A DNA stretch of 64,000 nucleotides from Novakomyces olei (GCA_016906335.1 JADEYG010000004.1:905001-969000); one strand, 5' to 3'; positions 21,361 through 31,689 are shown, numbered from the stretch's first letter. The notes: generated by a model not told the origin, from the sequence alone. Numbers and translations: made by a program.

Positions 21361-22231
21361 TATGCGGGACAGGTACCACCTCTGTAACGGGATACGCTGC
21401 TTTTTTGTCCTCTCTTGCCTTTGCCCTCTTGTCCTTTTCTTCTTTTTTGCTCGCTTGCTCTCTTCTCTTGCTCTCTCTCTCTTACTCTCTCTCTTACTCT
21501 CTTGCTCCTATTACACTCTTCCTCTCTTTCTATGGCGGGCAAGAGCCAAACTTTATTGGCTGCCGCCTGCTGGCTTCTTTCTCGTGGCTCCTGTTTCTCG
21601 TGTCTCTTTTTTTAATAGCTCTTTTTCTAATGGCTGTTTTATTGATCTGCGCGTAACGCGTTACCAGGCGTAGTACATGTGTACCCCATAAATATACAGT
21701 CTGCCCGCCTTTTCCCAAGCGTTTAGTGTGCGCTACCGTGCGATTACATGGTACATATCCAAAGTACTGTTTATTAGTGTAAGGGCAGTAACCACTTGTG
21801 CCCTGCTTACTTGCACAGAAGCCCGTAACTAAGCGACGTTACCAAGTAATGTATATATATAAATATATATATAATATATATAAATGTATATTGCTATACT
21901 GAGGCCTTGATCCTTTTTTCTATTATTTTTCTGTCATTTTTCTATCCTTTTTTCTTTACCAGCTTTATTTACTTTTCATCATTTTTTTGGATTAATCCAA
22001 TTTGGCTGTCTACTAGTTTAACGATTCCCAGTCACGTGGAGTGAGGGACAAGCAACAAAGGTACCAGAGAATCAGAATGCGTATACTACAGATTTGTATT
22101 CCAGTCACCCGGGCCGTCGTCTCACACTATTGCTTAAAGACGCACTGCTTAAATCGACTTTTAACCTGTTTTGCAACAGCCAAGGCCATGAATTATGATC
22201 GACTAATCAGTATGCTTCTACACACAGGAGT
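21361..22231. other. Promoter/spacer with CT-rich tract
   Basis: A pyrimidine-rich tract (many CTCT and TCTT, 21400-21530) lies just upst of the Sel1-repeat gene start on its non-template side. The 3' part (21840-22000) is AT-rich. I see no gene. Confidence 0.55.
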
Positions 22232-23377
22232 CTAATCAAACAGGCCAAAGCCCATATCCTCGTCAGACTCCTCCTCTGGCTCAGCCGCCTTGGCCTCTTC
22301 GGCAGCGGGAGCATCAGATGAGGCAGCTGCAGCTGATGGTGCAGCGGCAGCCGCAAACGCGGACGGGTCAGCCAGATACGCTTTCGCCTAGTTTCAACGT
22401 TAGCAAAGGAACAAGATACATGTGGCAAAGACGGCGCCAACCCGCCAAAAGCTCAGTAAAAAATTAGAGTATATTTTGATCTTCACTGTTACAATCCGTA
22501 TTTTCAGTGTATTTAGCATCACAGCCCTGGGTGGCGGCCACAAAGCAGGCGGTAAAAAGAGAAAAATAAAATAGAACGCAAGACTTACCTGCTCAGCATA
22601 TGACACGGTATAATCCGTAACGAGGGAAACGCCAATAGCCTTCTTGAAGTAGTTGATAAAAGTGTGCGGCACAGACACAAGAGTTGGGTAGTCGACGGCA
22701 AGCGAAATGCTGGCGATAGCACGAGAAGCAGCCAAAAAGTGTCCCAAAAGCTCATCCTCAGTGATGTCCAGAACGTCAGGACCGAATACATTGCCGCTAT
22801 CATAAATGGTCTCGACCTTGAGACCATACGTGAAGGGCGAGATGTTAAGCATATTCAGCAGGGTCGCTTCAGAAGCACCGACACGGTTGTCCTTGTGGAC
22901 GAGATGGACATCGCTCACAATTTCAATGGTACCACGGGTAATCTTGGTGGGGACTTGCAGAGCCTGGAAGAAAGAGGTCTTTCCAGGTTCCATACCAGTA
23001 TTACCAGCAGGGATGAATACATCAATGGGAGCAATGGCTCCAGCCTTGGCCGGGGCAGCTACGACATTGCTAATAATTCTGTCACGGATGGACTTGAGAT
23101 CACCGTGAGTGAAAACGAAACCAACGTTTCCACGGACCAACGGTAAAAGGCGCTCCAGCTCCGGGATCTGGCTGATATAGTCCCGAATAGCACGACGGAT
23201 CATTGTGTTTTTACCGAGCAGGACGACGGCTTCACCGCGCAGATCCTTACGGACAGTGTGCATTTGCTGCGAGGAAACATTGTCGACGTTAACAATGAAC
23301 AGCGACGTGAACTCTGAAAAGAGTGCATGAAGCTTGTCAAAGTAAGCCTGTTTCTCGCTCTGCTTTGCGCCTCCCAT
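22232..23377 (-). CDS. RPP0: 60S acidic ribosomal protein P0 (uL10)
   Basis: Two exons (23377-22589, 22387-22232), 314 residues. The start [16 protein letters not shown] and the core [38 protein letters not shown] and [11 protein letters not shown] are standard. The second exon carries the Ala-rich hinge and the acidic stalk end [10 protein letters not shown], the peptide shared with P1/P2 that recruits elongation factors. The 201-nt intron sits just before the hinge and has a GCTAAC branch. A TAAACCCTAG element lies about 100 bp upstream of the start (23477-23485), a type of motif often seen before translation genes. It is divergent from another ribosomal gene, the mitochondrial uL5m. Confidence 0.97.
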
Positions 23378-23872
23378 GACTTGATCTTTCGCAAGTAAGG
23401 ACTTTAAAGGCGGTAAAGTTCTGATTGCTGCTCTGTACGGCTCTGTTTGTTGTGTATATGGTTTGCGTGACTGCTCTAGGGTTTACTCCTCATAATAATA
23501 CGATATAATAGTAGTACTTGAAATATTTAGCATTATAACGTAGATTACATTAGGGATGGCAATTATTCAGTACTGAAGTATTGAAGGACCAATTATTATT
23601 ATTATTATTATTATATTTTATTATATTTTATTATATTTTATTTTATTTTATTTTATTTTATTTTATTTTATTTTATTTTATTTTATTTTATTTTATTTTA
23701 TTTTATTTTATTTTATTTTATTTTATTTTTTGCTTAATATTGTCAATAGAATAATAAAGCCAAATATTCAATACTATACGTATTTCTAAAATTCAGCATT
23801 AAATGCGAAAAATATCAAAATATTTGGTCAACGAGTCAAGACTTTTCTGCTCCAATCGAAGATTAGCAGCTC
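23378..23872. promoter_or_regulatory. Divergent promoter RPP0 / MRPL7
   Basis: 495-bp intergenic region between two ribosomal protein genes reading outward. It holds a telobox-like TAAACCCTAG (minus strand, 23477-23485) and a long TTTTA pentamer array. Inferred as promoter from position only. Confidence 0.6.
23611..23730. repeat. TTTTA/TATTT pentanucleotide microsatellite
   Basis: About 24 units, beginning as ATATTTTATT variants and then regular TTTTA. Located in the divergent promoter RPP0/MRPL7. Confidence 0.95.
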
Positions 23873-24757
23873 ATGCAGCGAGCGTGGCGGACTTTGCAGT
23901 GCACGAGCGCTTGCAGCAGACAGTCGCTCACGCCACAAGCTCGCAATGTAACAATGAAACAAAAACTGGGCAGCCATGCTCCAGTCCCCATATACGATAT
24001 GCGACACCCCGAATGGCGGCCAGGCCCATTGTTTCCCGACCGGCTGCGGGACTATATAGAAGAACAAGTTCGGCCGGATATGCTTTTAATGACGTTTAAG
24101 CACGAGGATCCAGGTGAGCCGAAGCCATTGACGTTCCGGCCCTGGGACAATTCTGAGCCTTGGTCTCGCGGGATGCCTAATCGGCCTCCGCCGGGAGGAA
24201 GGCCAGTGCAGCCGGCTCGCAAGATACGTAACGCTACAAACATACCAGAATTAGAGAGTGTTGTGGTACAGTCGTTCTCCAAACAAAGCCTGGAAAACAA
24301 GAAACATTTACTAACGTTACGGGCAACGCTGCTAATGATGACGGGCAAAAACCCGGAAATATTAAGGGCGAAAAGTAACGTGGCCCGGTGGAAGCTGCGT
24401 GAGGGAGTCGCGTGTGGAGCTAAAGTCGAGCTTGTCGGAGAATCAATGTACCAGTTTCTCGCAACCCTGTCAGAGCTAGTCTTACCTCGCATCAAGGACT
24501 TTGGTGGGTTGCATCCTTGGTCGGTAGATTCTATGGGGAATGTGAGCCTGGGTCTCTCCCCTCAGGCCGTGGCACTTTTCCCTGAAGTAGAGTCAATGTA
24601 TGACCAACTGCCTTCGCGGGTAGAGGGGCTGAACATTACCGTGCGGACCACCGCCCGGACGGCGGAGGAAGGTAAACTTCTTGTGAGCAGTATTTTCCCC
24701 TACTCCAAAGAGGCGCGACCACGCAAGGCAAAGCGACGGCAATTGAGTATGGCTTAA
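23873..24757 (+). CDS. MRPL7: Mitochondrial large-subunit ribosomal protein uL5m
   Basis: Intronless, 294 residues from ATG 23873. The N-terminus MQRAWRTLQCTSACSRQSL is a likely matrix-targeting presequence. The L5 fold is visible in LTLRATLLMMTGKNPEILRAK, WKLREGVACGAKVELVGE, YQFLATLSELVLPRIKDF and an end with LNITVRTTARTAEEG. Bacterial L5 motifs (TGQKP..T.AK, R.G..iG..VTLRG) align in order. uL5m binds 5S-like rRNA positions in the central protuberance of the mitoribosome. A Pro/Arg-rich insert (residues about 75-105) is typical of mitochondrial versions. Confidence 0.93.
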   Translation: MQRAWRTLQCTSACSRQSLTPQARNVTMKQKLGSHAPVPIYDMRHPEWRPGPLFPDRLRDYIEEQVRPDMLLMTFKHEDPGEPKPLTFRPWDNSEPWSRGMPNRPPPGGRPVQPARKIRNATNIPELESVVVQSFSKQSLENKKHLLTLRATLLMMTGKNPEILRAKSNVARWKLREGVACGAKVELVGESMYQFLATLSELVLPRIKDFGGLHPWSVDSMGNVSLGLSPQAVALFPEVESMYDQLPSRVEGLNITVRTTARTAEEGKLLVSSIFPYSKEARPRKAKRRQLSMA

Positions 24758-25446
24758 TCTTTAGCCATGAGACTGTGTGGAATTGACTGCGCTAAACGTG
24801 CCTTTACTATTAGTTGACACGGTTTATACTGCTAATAGCATGTACACTTTGAAGACTCAATCGCCATTTTGCAAAGAGTAGTACTCCAAACTAATAACTA
24901 GTCAAATATTTTTTTAGTTTAAGCAACTCTTTCAATAAAAATAATGCTCATTTAAAACAAATGTTGAAAAATAGAACAGTGCTGAAGATGAGCATCCCTA
25001 GAGTATTGAGGTCTAGTGCACTGTGCAAATCTTTTTCAGTTGAAACAAATCTTTTTCAAGTAAAACAACACTTTCAATTGAAACAACTCTAATTTAAAAC
25101 GACTCTCATTTAAAAACAACTCTCTTTTAAATCAAATATTGAAAAATAAGGTCAGTGCTAAGATGAACATCCCTAGAGTATTGAGGTCGAGTGCACTGTG
25201 ACCCACAGCACCTTTGCACTATTATCATGTTTTACATTCGAGTCCGACGATCGGGCGTCCGTACAAAATTCATTACAAATTACGACGTACACTATATGAC
25301 ATGATGGCAAACAAAAAGGGGTAACCCGCTAGTCAAATGTATTGTTCAAGGCATCTCCATAAAAAATCTAGACAAAATCTAGACAAAATCTAGACAAATC
25401 TATTCAAAATCTATTCAAAATCTTTGAAATCTTTGAAATCTAAAAT
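24758..25446. other. Convergent spacer with a long direct repeat
   Basis: 3' region of two converging genes. Besides the diverged direct repeat it has runs of TTTCAATTGAAAC-type short palindromic words (25030-25110) and repeated AAAATCTA words near 25360-25440. No coding frame. Confidence 0.65.
24951..25200. repeat. Imperfect 75-bp direct repeat, two copies
   Basis: Copies at about 24951-25025 and 25126-25200 share CATCCCTAGAGTATTGAGGT and flanks (TTGAAAAATA upstream, GTGCACTGTG downstream) with scattered substitutions and small indels. The 100 bp between are AT-rich. Origin unknown; it has no coding or transposon signs. Confidence 0.85.
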
Positions 25447-26490
25447 CTAAATTTGAGGGTTCTCCTTCCACGGTACCCCAGCGTCACCGACCTTTTGTGT
25501 GTTTGCATCCTTGACGGTTGCGGCTACTTCGTCCTCCTCTTCAGCAAGCAGCCTCTCCGCTTCCAAGGCAGCCATGCACCCAGTCCCCGCGGACGTGATA
25601 GCCTGGCGGTACCTCTTATCCTGGACATCGCCAGCGGCAAAGAACCCCTTGACTGTGGTAGAAGCAGTTCCCGGGATCGTCTTTATATACCCATCTTCAT
25701 CACACTCGACGGCAGTGCCGCGCAGCAAGGAGGTAGCTGGCTCGTGCCCGATAGCATAAAACAGGCCGTTTACTGCCAAATCGTGGACCTCTCCAGTCTT
25801 GACGTTCTTGACAGCGAGAGCGTTGAGCAGGTTCCCATCGCCCTTGCACTCTGTGGCCACACTGTTCCACAGCACTTGGACCTTTGGATGAGAGAGCAGA
25901 CGCTTTGCCATAATACTGCTCGCTCGTAACTGGTCCCGGCGCACCAGGACAAAGACCTTTGAGCCATACTTTGTCAGGAAAAGTGCCTCCTCAGCAGCAG
26001 AATCGCCTCCGCCAATCACAGCGAGAGGCTTATTGCGAAAGATGGGGACAGCCCCATCGCACACGGCACAGGCACTGATCCCGCTCTGCCAGTAAGTCTC
26101 TTCGCCCGGCAAAAACAGTCTCTTTGCCGTAGCGCCGGTGGCGTAGACAATAGCGTCTGCCGTGTGAGGCTCCTCCTCCTCTTCGCCCTCGAGCCAATAG
26201 CGGAAAGGCCGTCGGGACAGGTCTAAACGGGTGACAGTCTCGCTCACGATCTTTGTCCCAAACCGCTCACTCTGAGCGCGCATATTGTCCATCAGATCTC
26301 CGCCCATTATCCCGGCGGGGAACCCGGGAAAGTTTTCCACTTCTGTAGTCGTAGTAAGCTGGCCGCCCGCGGCTAAGCCGTTCGCCATCATTCCCTCATA
26401 CAAAACCGGCTGCAGCTCTGCCCGCGCGAGGTAAATGGCGGCAGTGTGGCCGCCGGGACCGGAGCCGATCACGACGACTTTGGAGTGCAT
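25447..26490 (-). CDS. TRR1: Thioredoxin reductase (low molecular weight, flavoprotein)
   Basis: From ATG 26490 the protein is 347 residues and begins [20 protein letters not shown], like fungal cytosolic Trr1. The FAD site GSGPGG, the NADPH site [10 protein letters not shown], the redox pair CAVC (residues 141 and 144) and [17 protein letters not shown] are all intact. It reduces thioredoxin with NADPH. The C-terminus is about 28 residues longer than in yeast. Upstream, the same frame stays open for at least 60 codons without any ATG and reads like a mitochondrial presequence ([17 protein letters not shown]). A TATA-like element is at 26724-26732. The AUG-started cytosolic form is secure; a longer form is discussed in the findings. 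Confidence 0.96.
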   Translation of the reverse strand: MHSKVVVIGSGPGGHTAAIYLARAELQPVLYEGMMANGLAAGGQLTTTTEVENFPGFPAGIMGGDLMDNMRAQSERFGTKIVSETVTRLDLSRRPFRYWLEGEEEEEPHTADAIVYATGATAKRLFLPGEETYWQSGISACAVCDGAVPIFRNKPLAVIGGGDSAAEEALFLTKYGSKVFVLVRRDQLRASSIMAKRLLSHPKVQVLWNSVATECKGDGNLLNALAVKNVKTGEVHDLAVNGLFYAIGHEPATSLLRGTAVECDEDGYIKTIPGTASTTVKGFFAAGDVQDKRYRQAITSAGTGCMAALEAERLLAEEEDEVAATVKDANTQKVGDAGVPWKENPQI

Positions 26491-27304
26491 TTGCCGGGCC
26501 GCAATTGGTGGCAGACGCGGAGCAGAATAGGAATAGAGAGTCGCTAACGGCCCACAACGGACGGGACACGATCGGGAAAAGATGTGCCGTGCAAGCAGAG
26601 TTTGCTGAAGATACAACTTACTCGGAATTTTAAAGGCGGAAAAACGGAGCAATTGGCCTCGCGTACTCACACCTTTGTTAGTTTTGTTTGGGCTGTTATG
26701 GTCTGTTTGGCGAGTCTTGCCTGCTTTATATACCGAGCAAGCACTCTATTACAAATTCAGAGGCCGAGATTCTTCGATTATAAAGCGTATTATTATTATT
26801 ACGTGAGTACTGGGGAAATGGGAGAAGTTCGGAAAGAAATTTGTTTGAAAAAGAATGGGAAAAGGAAAGCTGCAGTATCATTTTGAGTGTTGTGTATTGA
26901 GTGTTGTACTGAGTAGTATTGTAATAAACCCTAACAAACCCTATTAATAATAGTATGGTCTAGATGGCTACGGTGTAATCCTGCGCGTCTATATCGCGTA
27001 TTAGAGCAAGTATAGTCACGGCACCCGTGCCTTTATCAAATAAAATACGAGCAACATCCTGGCAAGTAACACGCAACCTCAGCATTAGAATATAATGTAA
27101 TAATATAAATAATATTATATAATCTAATAATATACAGTATAATATTATATAATATAATAAAATATTACAATTAATAATATTATATTACAATTAATAATAT
27201 TATATTACAATTAATAATAATATATTATGATAATAATATAAAATATAGATATAAAATAAACATAAATAAATAATAAATAAAATTAATCCAAAGTCAGCGT
27301 CGGC
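26491..27304. promoter_or_regulatory. Divergent promoter TRR1 / YTH1
   Basis: Contains the TATATAAAG element for TRR1 (minus strand, 26724-26732), two AAACCCTA-like motifs (26926-26943), and a very AT-rich tract of TAATATTA words at 27090-27290 directly upstream of YTH1. No other gene seen. Confidence 0.6.
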
Positions 27305-28141
27305 ATGGCGGACATTGTGACGCGGACGCTGAGCCACGAGTACCGCGACCGTGTGCGGCTCGGCTTTGACGATTTTCTACGGACGCGGCACCAGTTCGGA
27401 CTCGATCCCGATCGGCCGATATGCGGGCGGTACGTGAACGGCCACTGCCCACTGGGACAGGCGTGTCCCGACAGGCACCCTCCACAGGTCTTTGCACACG
27501 GCAAGCAGGGGTCGGTAGTGTGCAAGCACTGGCTCCGGGGCCTTTGCAAAAAAGGGCAGCACTGTGAGTTCCTGCACGAGTACAATCTGAAGAAAATGCC
27601 GCCCTGCCACCATTTCCAGCAGCGCGGATGGTGCAACGCTGGCGAAGAGTGCCTCTACCTCCATATCGATCCCTCTCAGCGCCACGGAGTCTGCCCGGAC
27701 TATGACGCCGGGTTCTGTCCTCTCGGAGCCAACTGCCGGCACCGGCATGTGCGCAAAATGTTTTGCAAACTGTTCCTCACAGGGTTCTGCCCGCGCGGGC
27801 CTGCATGCAGTGATGCTCACCCAAAGTTTAACCCAGACAGTGTAAAGCGTATCTCCCAGGGCAGTGAGCAGTCTAAAGGTGGGCAGTCTAAAGGGAAAAG
27901 TGGGGGCAGTGAAGGAAAAAGTGGGGGCAGTGAAGGAAAAAGTGGGGGCAGTGAAGGGAAAAGTGGGGGCAGTGAGGGGAAAAGTGGGGGCAGTGAGGGG
28001 AAAAGTGGGGGCAGTGAGGGGAAAAGTGGAGGGCAGAATGAGGATTCTAAAACTGCTCAGCGCATAGAGGAGCGGCCCGATTACACGGCAGCCGGTGCCA
28101 ACACGGCTACTGATTCCGTGATGCAAGATGCCCCTGCTTAG
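27305..28141 (+). CDS. YTH1: CPSF30/Yth1 mRNA 3'-end processing zinc-finger protein
   Basis: Intronless, 278 residues. Five CCCH zinc fingers are visible at residues 40-58, 73-91, 101-120, 130-148 and 154-172 (for example CKHWLRGLCKKGQHCEFLH). This is the full CPSF30 set; the family reads the AAUAAA signal within the cleavage and polyadenylation factor. The tail from about residue 195 is a tandem array of GKSGGSE, unlike the short tail of yeast Yth1. No C-terminal CCHC knuckle is present. The start ATG at 27305 precedes the conserved FDDFL segment and agrees with family length. Confidence 0.95.
   Translation: MADIVTRTLSHEYRDRVRLGFDDFLRTRHQFGLDPDRPICGRYVNGHCPLGQACPDRHPPQVFAHGKQGSVVCKHWLRGLCKKGQHCEFLHEYNLKKMPPCHHFQQRGWCNAGEECLYLHIDPSQRHGVCPDYDAGFCPLGANCRHRHVRKMFCKLFLTGFCPRGPACSDAHPKFNPDSVKRISQGSEQSKGGQSKGKSGGSEGKSGGSEGKSGGSEGKSGGSEGKSGGSEGKSGGSEGKSGGQNEDSKTAQRIEERPDYTAAGANTATDSVMQDAPA
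27891..28032 (+). repeat. 21-bp minisatellite inside YTH1
   Basis: About seven 21-bp units (GGGAAAAGTGGGGGCAGTGA and A/G variants) encode GKSGGSE repeats. Units are almost identical, differing mainly at A/G third positions, so the array is young or kept homogeneous. Confidence 0.93.
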
Positions 28142-28528
28142 CGCATTATAGATACCCTGGCACACTCAGAGTTGCCGTACAAGAGTCGTTCTTGCGAGTC
28201 GGCGCTGCCTCTATCTGTCTACGTCACGTGGAGGACATTTGCATACTCTCAACATTATAATATTCTTTTTTAAAGTAAATGCCACTACCCGTCTAGATTC
28301 CCACAGCCTTGCTCTGCTCATGCATATTCACCCCTACAAGGTGCTGCACCGTTCACTCATACTAAATCAATGAACGGATCCTCTGTGGGGTCTCAATTCT
28401 TTGCTTGATTAGTCATAACTTTTCTCAATACCAAGCTCGCCGACAGCTGGAATTGAAATGTTCAGACGATGAACAAGCGTGCAAAATGTCTTACTGAATA
28501 AAACAAAAATGTATTGACGATCAAAAAA

Positions 28529-28587
<59 letters not shown>

Positions 28588-28989
28588 AGAGAAATGAAAT
28601 AAAGATTAAATCAATAAAAATCAAAACTGTAAAGTAGAAACTCTAGGCCTCTACCCCAAGTATATTCGCACGACCCCAACTGCCGGTGCAGTCTATACGA
28701 TGAGCAAAAAGATTCCGGCTTACAAAACTGTCACAGATCGAGATATGCAGCTGTTAGCGGAGAGAGCACTGCATGTCTATTTATAAAAAGGTATAGACGG
28801 ATGCAAAAAAAGCAGCAGGATAGAGAGCAACAGATAAAGGCATTGGGATAATGCTACAGTACACTATTGCGGCCGCAATTAGTTTTCACGTAAAGCTTGC
28901 ACACGAGGCATACACTCTCCAGGCCAAGTAAGCGAGAGGGAGACAAGGCTGCACAGTATTCCGGTGGAGGCTTACAGACCAGGCAGCCG
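28142..28989. other. Convergent spacer YTH1 / KEX2
   Basis: Contains a TAAA microsatellite and a CACGTG hexamer near 28215-28221. Nothing coding. Confidence 0.6.
28527..28588. repeat. TAAA tetranucleotide microsatellite
   Basis: About 15 uninterrupted copies of AAAT/TAAA. Confidence 0.95.
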
Positions 28990-31689
28990 TCACCTCGACC
29001 GAGAAGGTCCACCGTAGATATCTTCGTCCGTGTCAGACTTGGCCGGCTGAGGCTGTGCCGATTGCGTCCGAGAGCGTTGACCAGTAGCAGCAGCAGCAGC
29101 AGAAGAAGAAGAATGGCCTTCGCTTTCATCGTCACTGCTTTCATGCTTGAAAGCATCATACAACTGCCTTGCTTCCTCGTCGCCATTGTCGCCTGTATCA
29201 TCCTCGTCACCTCCTCGCAGTACCTGAAACTCGTAGCCCGATCCGTGGCCTCCAAAGGCCTTTTCTCTCGCAGACTTGCGGTACTTTGCGTACAGCAAGT
29301 ACCCGCCAAACCCAACGATCGCTATACCGCACGATACTCCAATCACGAGAAGCCACACGTTTGATTTTGCAATGGATTTAGACGTGGACGGAACAGTACT
29401 AGTACTAGCAGTAGTACTAGCAGCAGGAATACTAGTACTACTAGCACTAGTACTAGTACTAGTGCTAGTGTGAGAGGCACTGCCAGTGGGCTTCTTTATC
29501 TGTGGCCGATGGGACTCGGTTACGCTGGGCAGAGTGGCAAACGGCACAGTAGTATGCGGGTCCTTTACGACAGTAGCCGGCACTGACGTAGTACTGCTGT
29601 CGGCATCGGCACCAGTAGAATCGCCAGGCAGAGGGTAAAGGACTCCACGCTGCTTCTCTGCGTCCCAAGCCTCACCGAGCAGTGAAAGCCGCCAGCTTTC
29701 CAAAGTGCCTCGGAACTGAGGGTTGATGGCGTCACGTACGACTAAAGTCCAATTGCCCACTGGCGACTCGCCCCAGTGGGCGACAGACATAAAAGTCCAG
29801 TCCAGGAACCCCTCGGCACTTTCGTCGTGCGGTCTACGGGCGGCTAAATCGCTCTGCACTCCTGTCGGAGAGAGCAGGGACACTTCTATATCGCCCCGCC
29901 TTTCGTGAGTCATATTAATAGTAACCAAAACGTGCTCTACTTGCTTCAAATTAGCCGCCTCTACTGCCCGCTTCGTTACTTGGTAGTGGGACTCTACACG
30001 GGTGTGCTGATCGCTCGCTGGCACTGCCTGCTGGACACTGACACGGGGCCCGTGCCACCAAGCTTGAGGGCCTACTAGCACCCAATCACGGGCGGCCATA
30101 ACAAAGGCGTGGGCATCTACCTTGCCGTACCCAAACCAGTGGCTGTACAGCCGTCCGGGTGTACCGGAGGGCCGCCAGCTCGGGTCCTGGGGGGCTACTA
30201 CTTGAGCAGTGGCCACTTGCAAGTGCTGCAAGTCCCGCCAGGTCAGTTCTGGTCGGGCTGACAGAGCGAGAGCGTACACTGCCGCTGCCAAAGGAGCTGC
30301 CGCTGACGTTCCAGTATGAGCAGAAGTGCACCTGCGTGGCTGACCAGCGAGAGCCATGTCGCACGTATGAATTGCGTCTCCACTGCCAGAGGAGTAGGCG
30401 ACAGCTAATTGGGCGGCACAGTGCTCAGCGTACAAGGGCCGATTGTGTTCCCTATCAACAGCACCAATAGTTATACTTAGAGGGCTGTTTGTGTACCCAT
30501 CAAAGTTGCAATCGTCCCCATAAGCTCCGCCATTGCCCGAGGCAAATACGTAGACACTGCCCCGACCACTGCGGCCGGCATTGACACCGTGCTGGAACGC
30601 TCGTTTGATAAGGAGGCCGGGACCCTCCATTGTCCTGCCGTCGTCAGCAGGACCCCACGAGCAGCTGTATATATCATTGTGCTGGAAATCATAGACAAGT
30701 GCAGCTGCCTCGTCCGCATCGCTTATCGGGCCAGAAAGGATCCGCAGGCCGGATACACGACTGCCATAAGCGACACCGACGCCACAGTAGTCGTTGATAG
30801 CGGCGGCTATTTCCCCTGCACAGCGGGTCCCATGATAGTCGTCGTACAGCCTTGGCCTGGGCTCGGGGACATGGTCATTGAAATCATAGGATCCATTGGC
30901 ATAGTAGGCATGTGCAATATCAGGGTTATTGAAATCGATTCCATCGTCAATCATGGCTACAGTGGCGTTTTTGCCAATGTAGCCTTCCAGCCAGAGCCCA
31001 GTAACATTAAGATCGTTGCCTACCTGCCTCGTATTGAGCAGGTGCCATTGCTGCGGGAATATAGGGTCGTGGATGCCCAGCTCCTCCACTGCTGACTCTA
31101 ATTCAGAGATACCGTCAACATCTGTAATGGCAAAGGGTAGGCTTGGCTTGTATTTAGAGCCGCCAAACTTGGAGCCGCCAAACTTGGAGCCGCCAAACTT
31201 GGAGCCGCCAAACTTGGAGCCGCCAAACTTGGAGCCGCCAAACTTGGAGCCAAAACTAGAGCCAAACTTGGAGCCAAAACTAGAGCCAAACTTGGAGCCA
31301 AAACTAGAGTCAAAACTAGAGTCAAGACTAGAGTCAAGACTAGAGTCCAGACTAGAGTCAGTGCCACTAACGACCAACCTCCGACGGTGCCTTTGTCGCC
31401 GTACTTGTGGCTCGATCGTGTGCACGAGATCAGACGAGGCGAGGTCTCTTTTAGAGTGGGTCAGTTGGCCAGAGAAGAGATGGTAGCCTGGGACATTGCC
31501 CACTGGTCCCACGTAGTCGAGGCCCAAATGCTGGGCGACAGTATCGACAGTGGCCCCGTCGCTAATGTGCACAGCAAACTGCTGCGGCAGTGGCACTTGA
31601 GGATCTGCATGTGCTTGAACAGTGCAGAGGCCACTGAAGGTTGCGAGTAAGTGAGCAAAGGCCGCCAGCGCCACAGAGTGCAGACGCAT
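28990..31689 (-). CDS. KEX2: Kexin, Golgi prohormone-processing serine protease
   Basis: Intronless, 899 residues. Order: signal peptide (about 1-28), prodomain with dibasic sites (KR at 80-81 and RRQRHRRR near 97-104), a tandem low-complexity array (about 111-180), subtilisin-type catalytic domain, P domain (about 545-680), Ser/Thr-rich stalk, one membrane helix (about 778-800) and an acidic cytosolic tail. The catalytic residues are visible: D248 (AMIDDGID), H286 (DDYHGTRCAG), oxyanion N386 (ASGNGG) and S462 (HTGTSAAAP). The enzyme should cut after Lys-Arg or Arg-Arg in the late Golgi. All functional residues are present. The array between the pro-cleavage site and the catalytic core is unusual for the family. 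Confidence 0.97.
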   Translation of the reverse strand: MRLHSVALAAFAHLLATFSGLCTVQAHADPQVPLPQQFAVHISDGATVDTVAQHLGLDYVGPVGNVPGYHLFSGQLTHSKRDLASSDLVHTIEPQVRRQRHRRRLVVSGTDSSLDSSLDSSLDSSFDSSFGSKFGSSFGSKFGSSFGSKFGGSKFGGSKFGGSKFGGSKFGGSKFGGSKYKPSLPFAITDVDGISELESAVEELGIHDPIFPQQWHLLNTRQVGNDLNVTGLWLEGYIGKNATVAMIDDGIDFNNPDIAHAYYANGSYDFNDHVPEPRPRLYDDYHGTRCAGEIAAAINDYCGVGVAYGSRVSGLRILSGPISDADEAAALVYDFQHNDIYSCSWGPADDGRTMEGPGLLIKRAFQHGVNAGRSGRGSVYVFASGNGGAYGDDCNFDGYTNSPLSITIGAVDREHNRPLYAEHCAAQLAVAYSSGSGDAIHTCDMALAGQPRRCTSAHTGTSAAAPLAAAVYALALSARPELTWRDLQHLQVATAQVVAPQDPSWRPSGTPGRLYSHWFGYGKVDAHAFVMAARDWVLVGPQAWWHGPRVSVQQAVPASDQHTRVESHYQVTKRAVEAANLKQVEHVLVTINMTHERRGDIEVSLLSPTGVQSDLAARRPHDESAEGFLDWTFMSVAHWGESPVGNWTLVVRDAINPQFRGTLESWRLSLLGEAWDAEKQRGVLYPLPGDSTGADADSSTTSVPATVVKDPHTTVPFATLPSVTESHRPQIKKPTGSASHTSTSTSTSASSTSIPAASTTASTSTVPSTSKSIAKSNVWLLVIGVSCGIAIVGFGGYLLYAKYRKSAREKAFGGHGSGYEFQVLRGGDEDDTGDNGDEEARQLYDAFKHESSDDESEGHSSSSAAAAATGQRSRTQSAQPQPAKSDTDEDIYGGPSRSR
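31153..31359 (-). repeat. 15-bp tandem array inside KEX2
   Basis: Degenerate 12- to 15-bp units encode DSSLDSS, then GSKFGSSF, then six uniform GGSKF repeats. The uniform part (CAAACTTGGAGCCGC on the plus strand) is nearly perfect, so this part looks most recent. Confidence 0.92.

Noticed and set aside
29394-29470. ACTAGTACTAG repeat as a possible binding-site cluster
   Set aside because: It is the reverse of Ser/Thr codons in the KEX2 stalk; low-complexity coding explains it.
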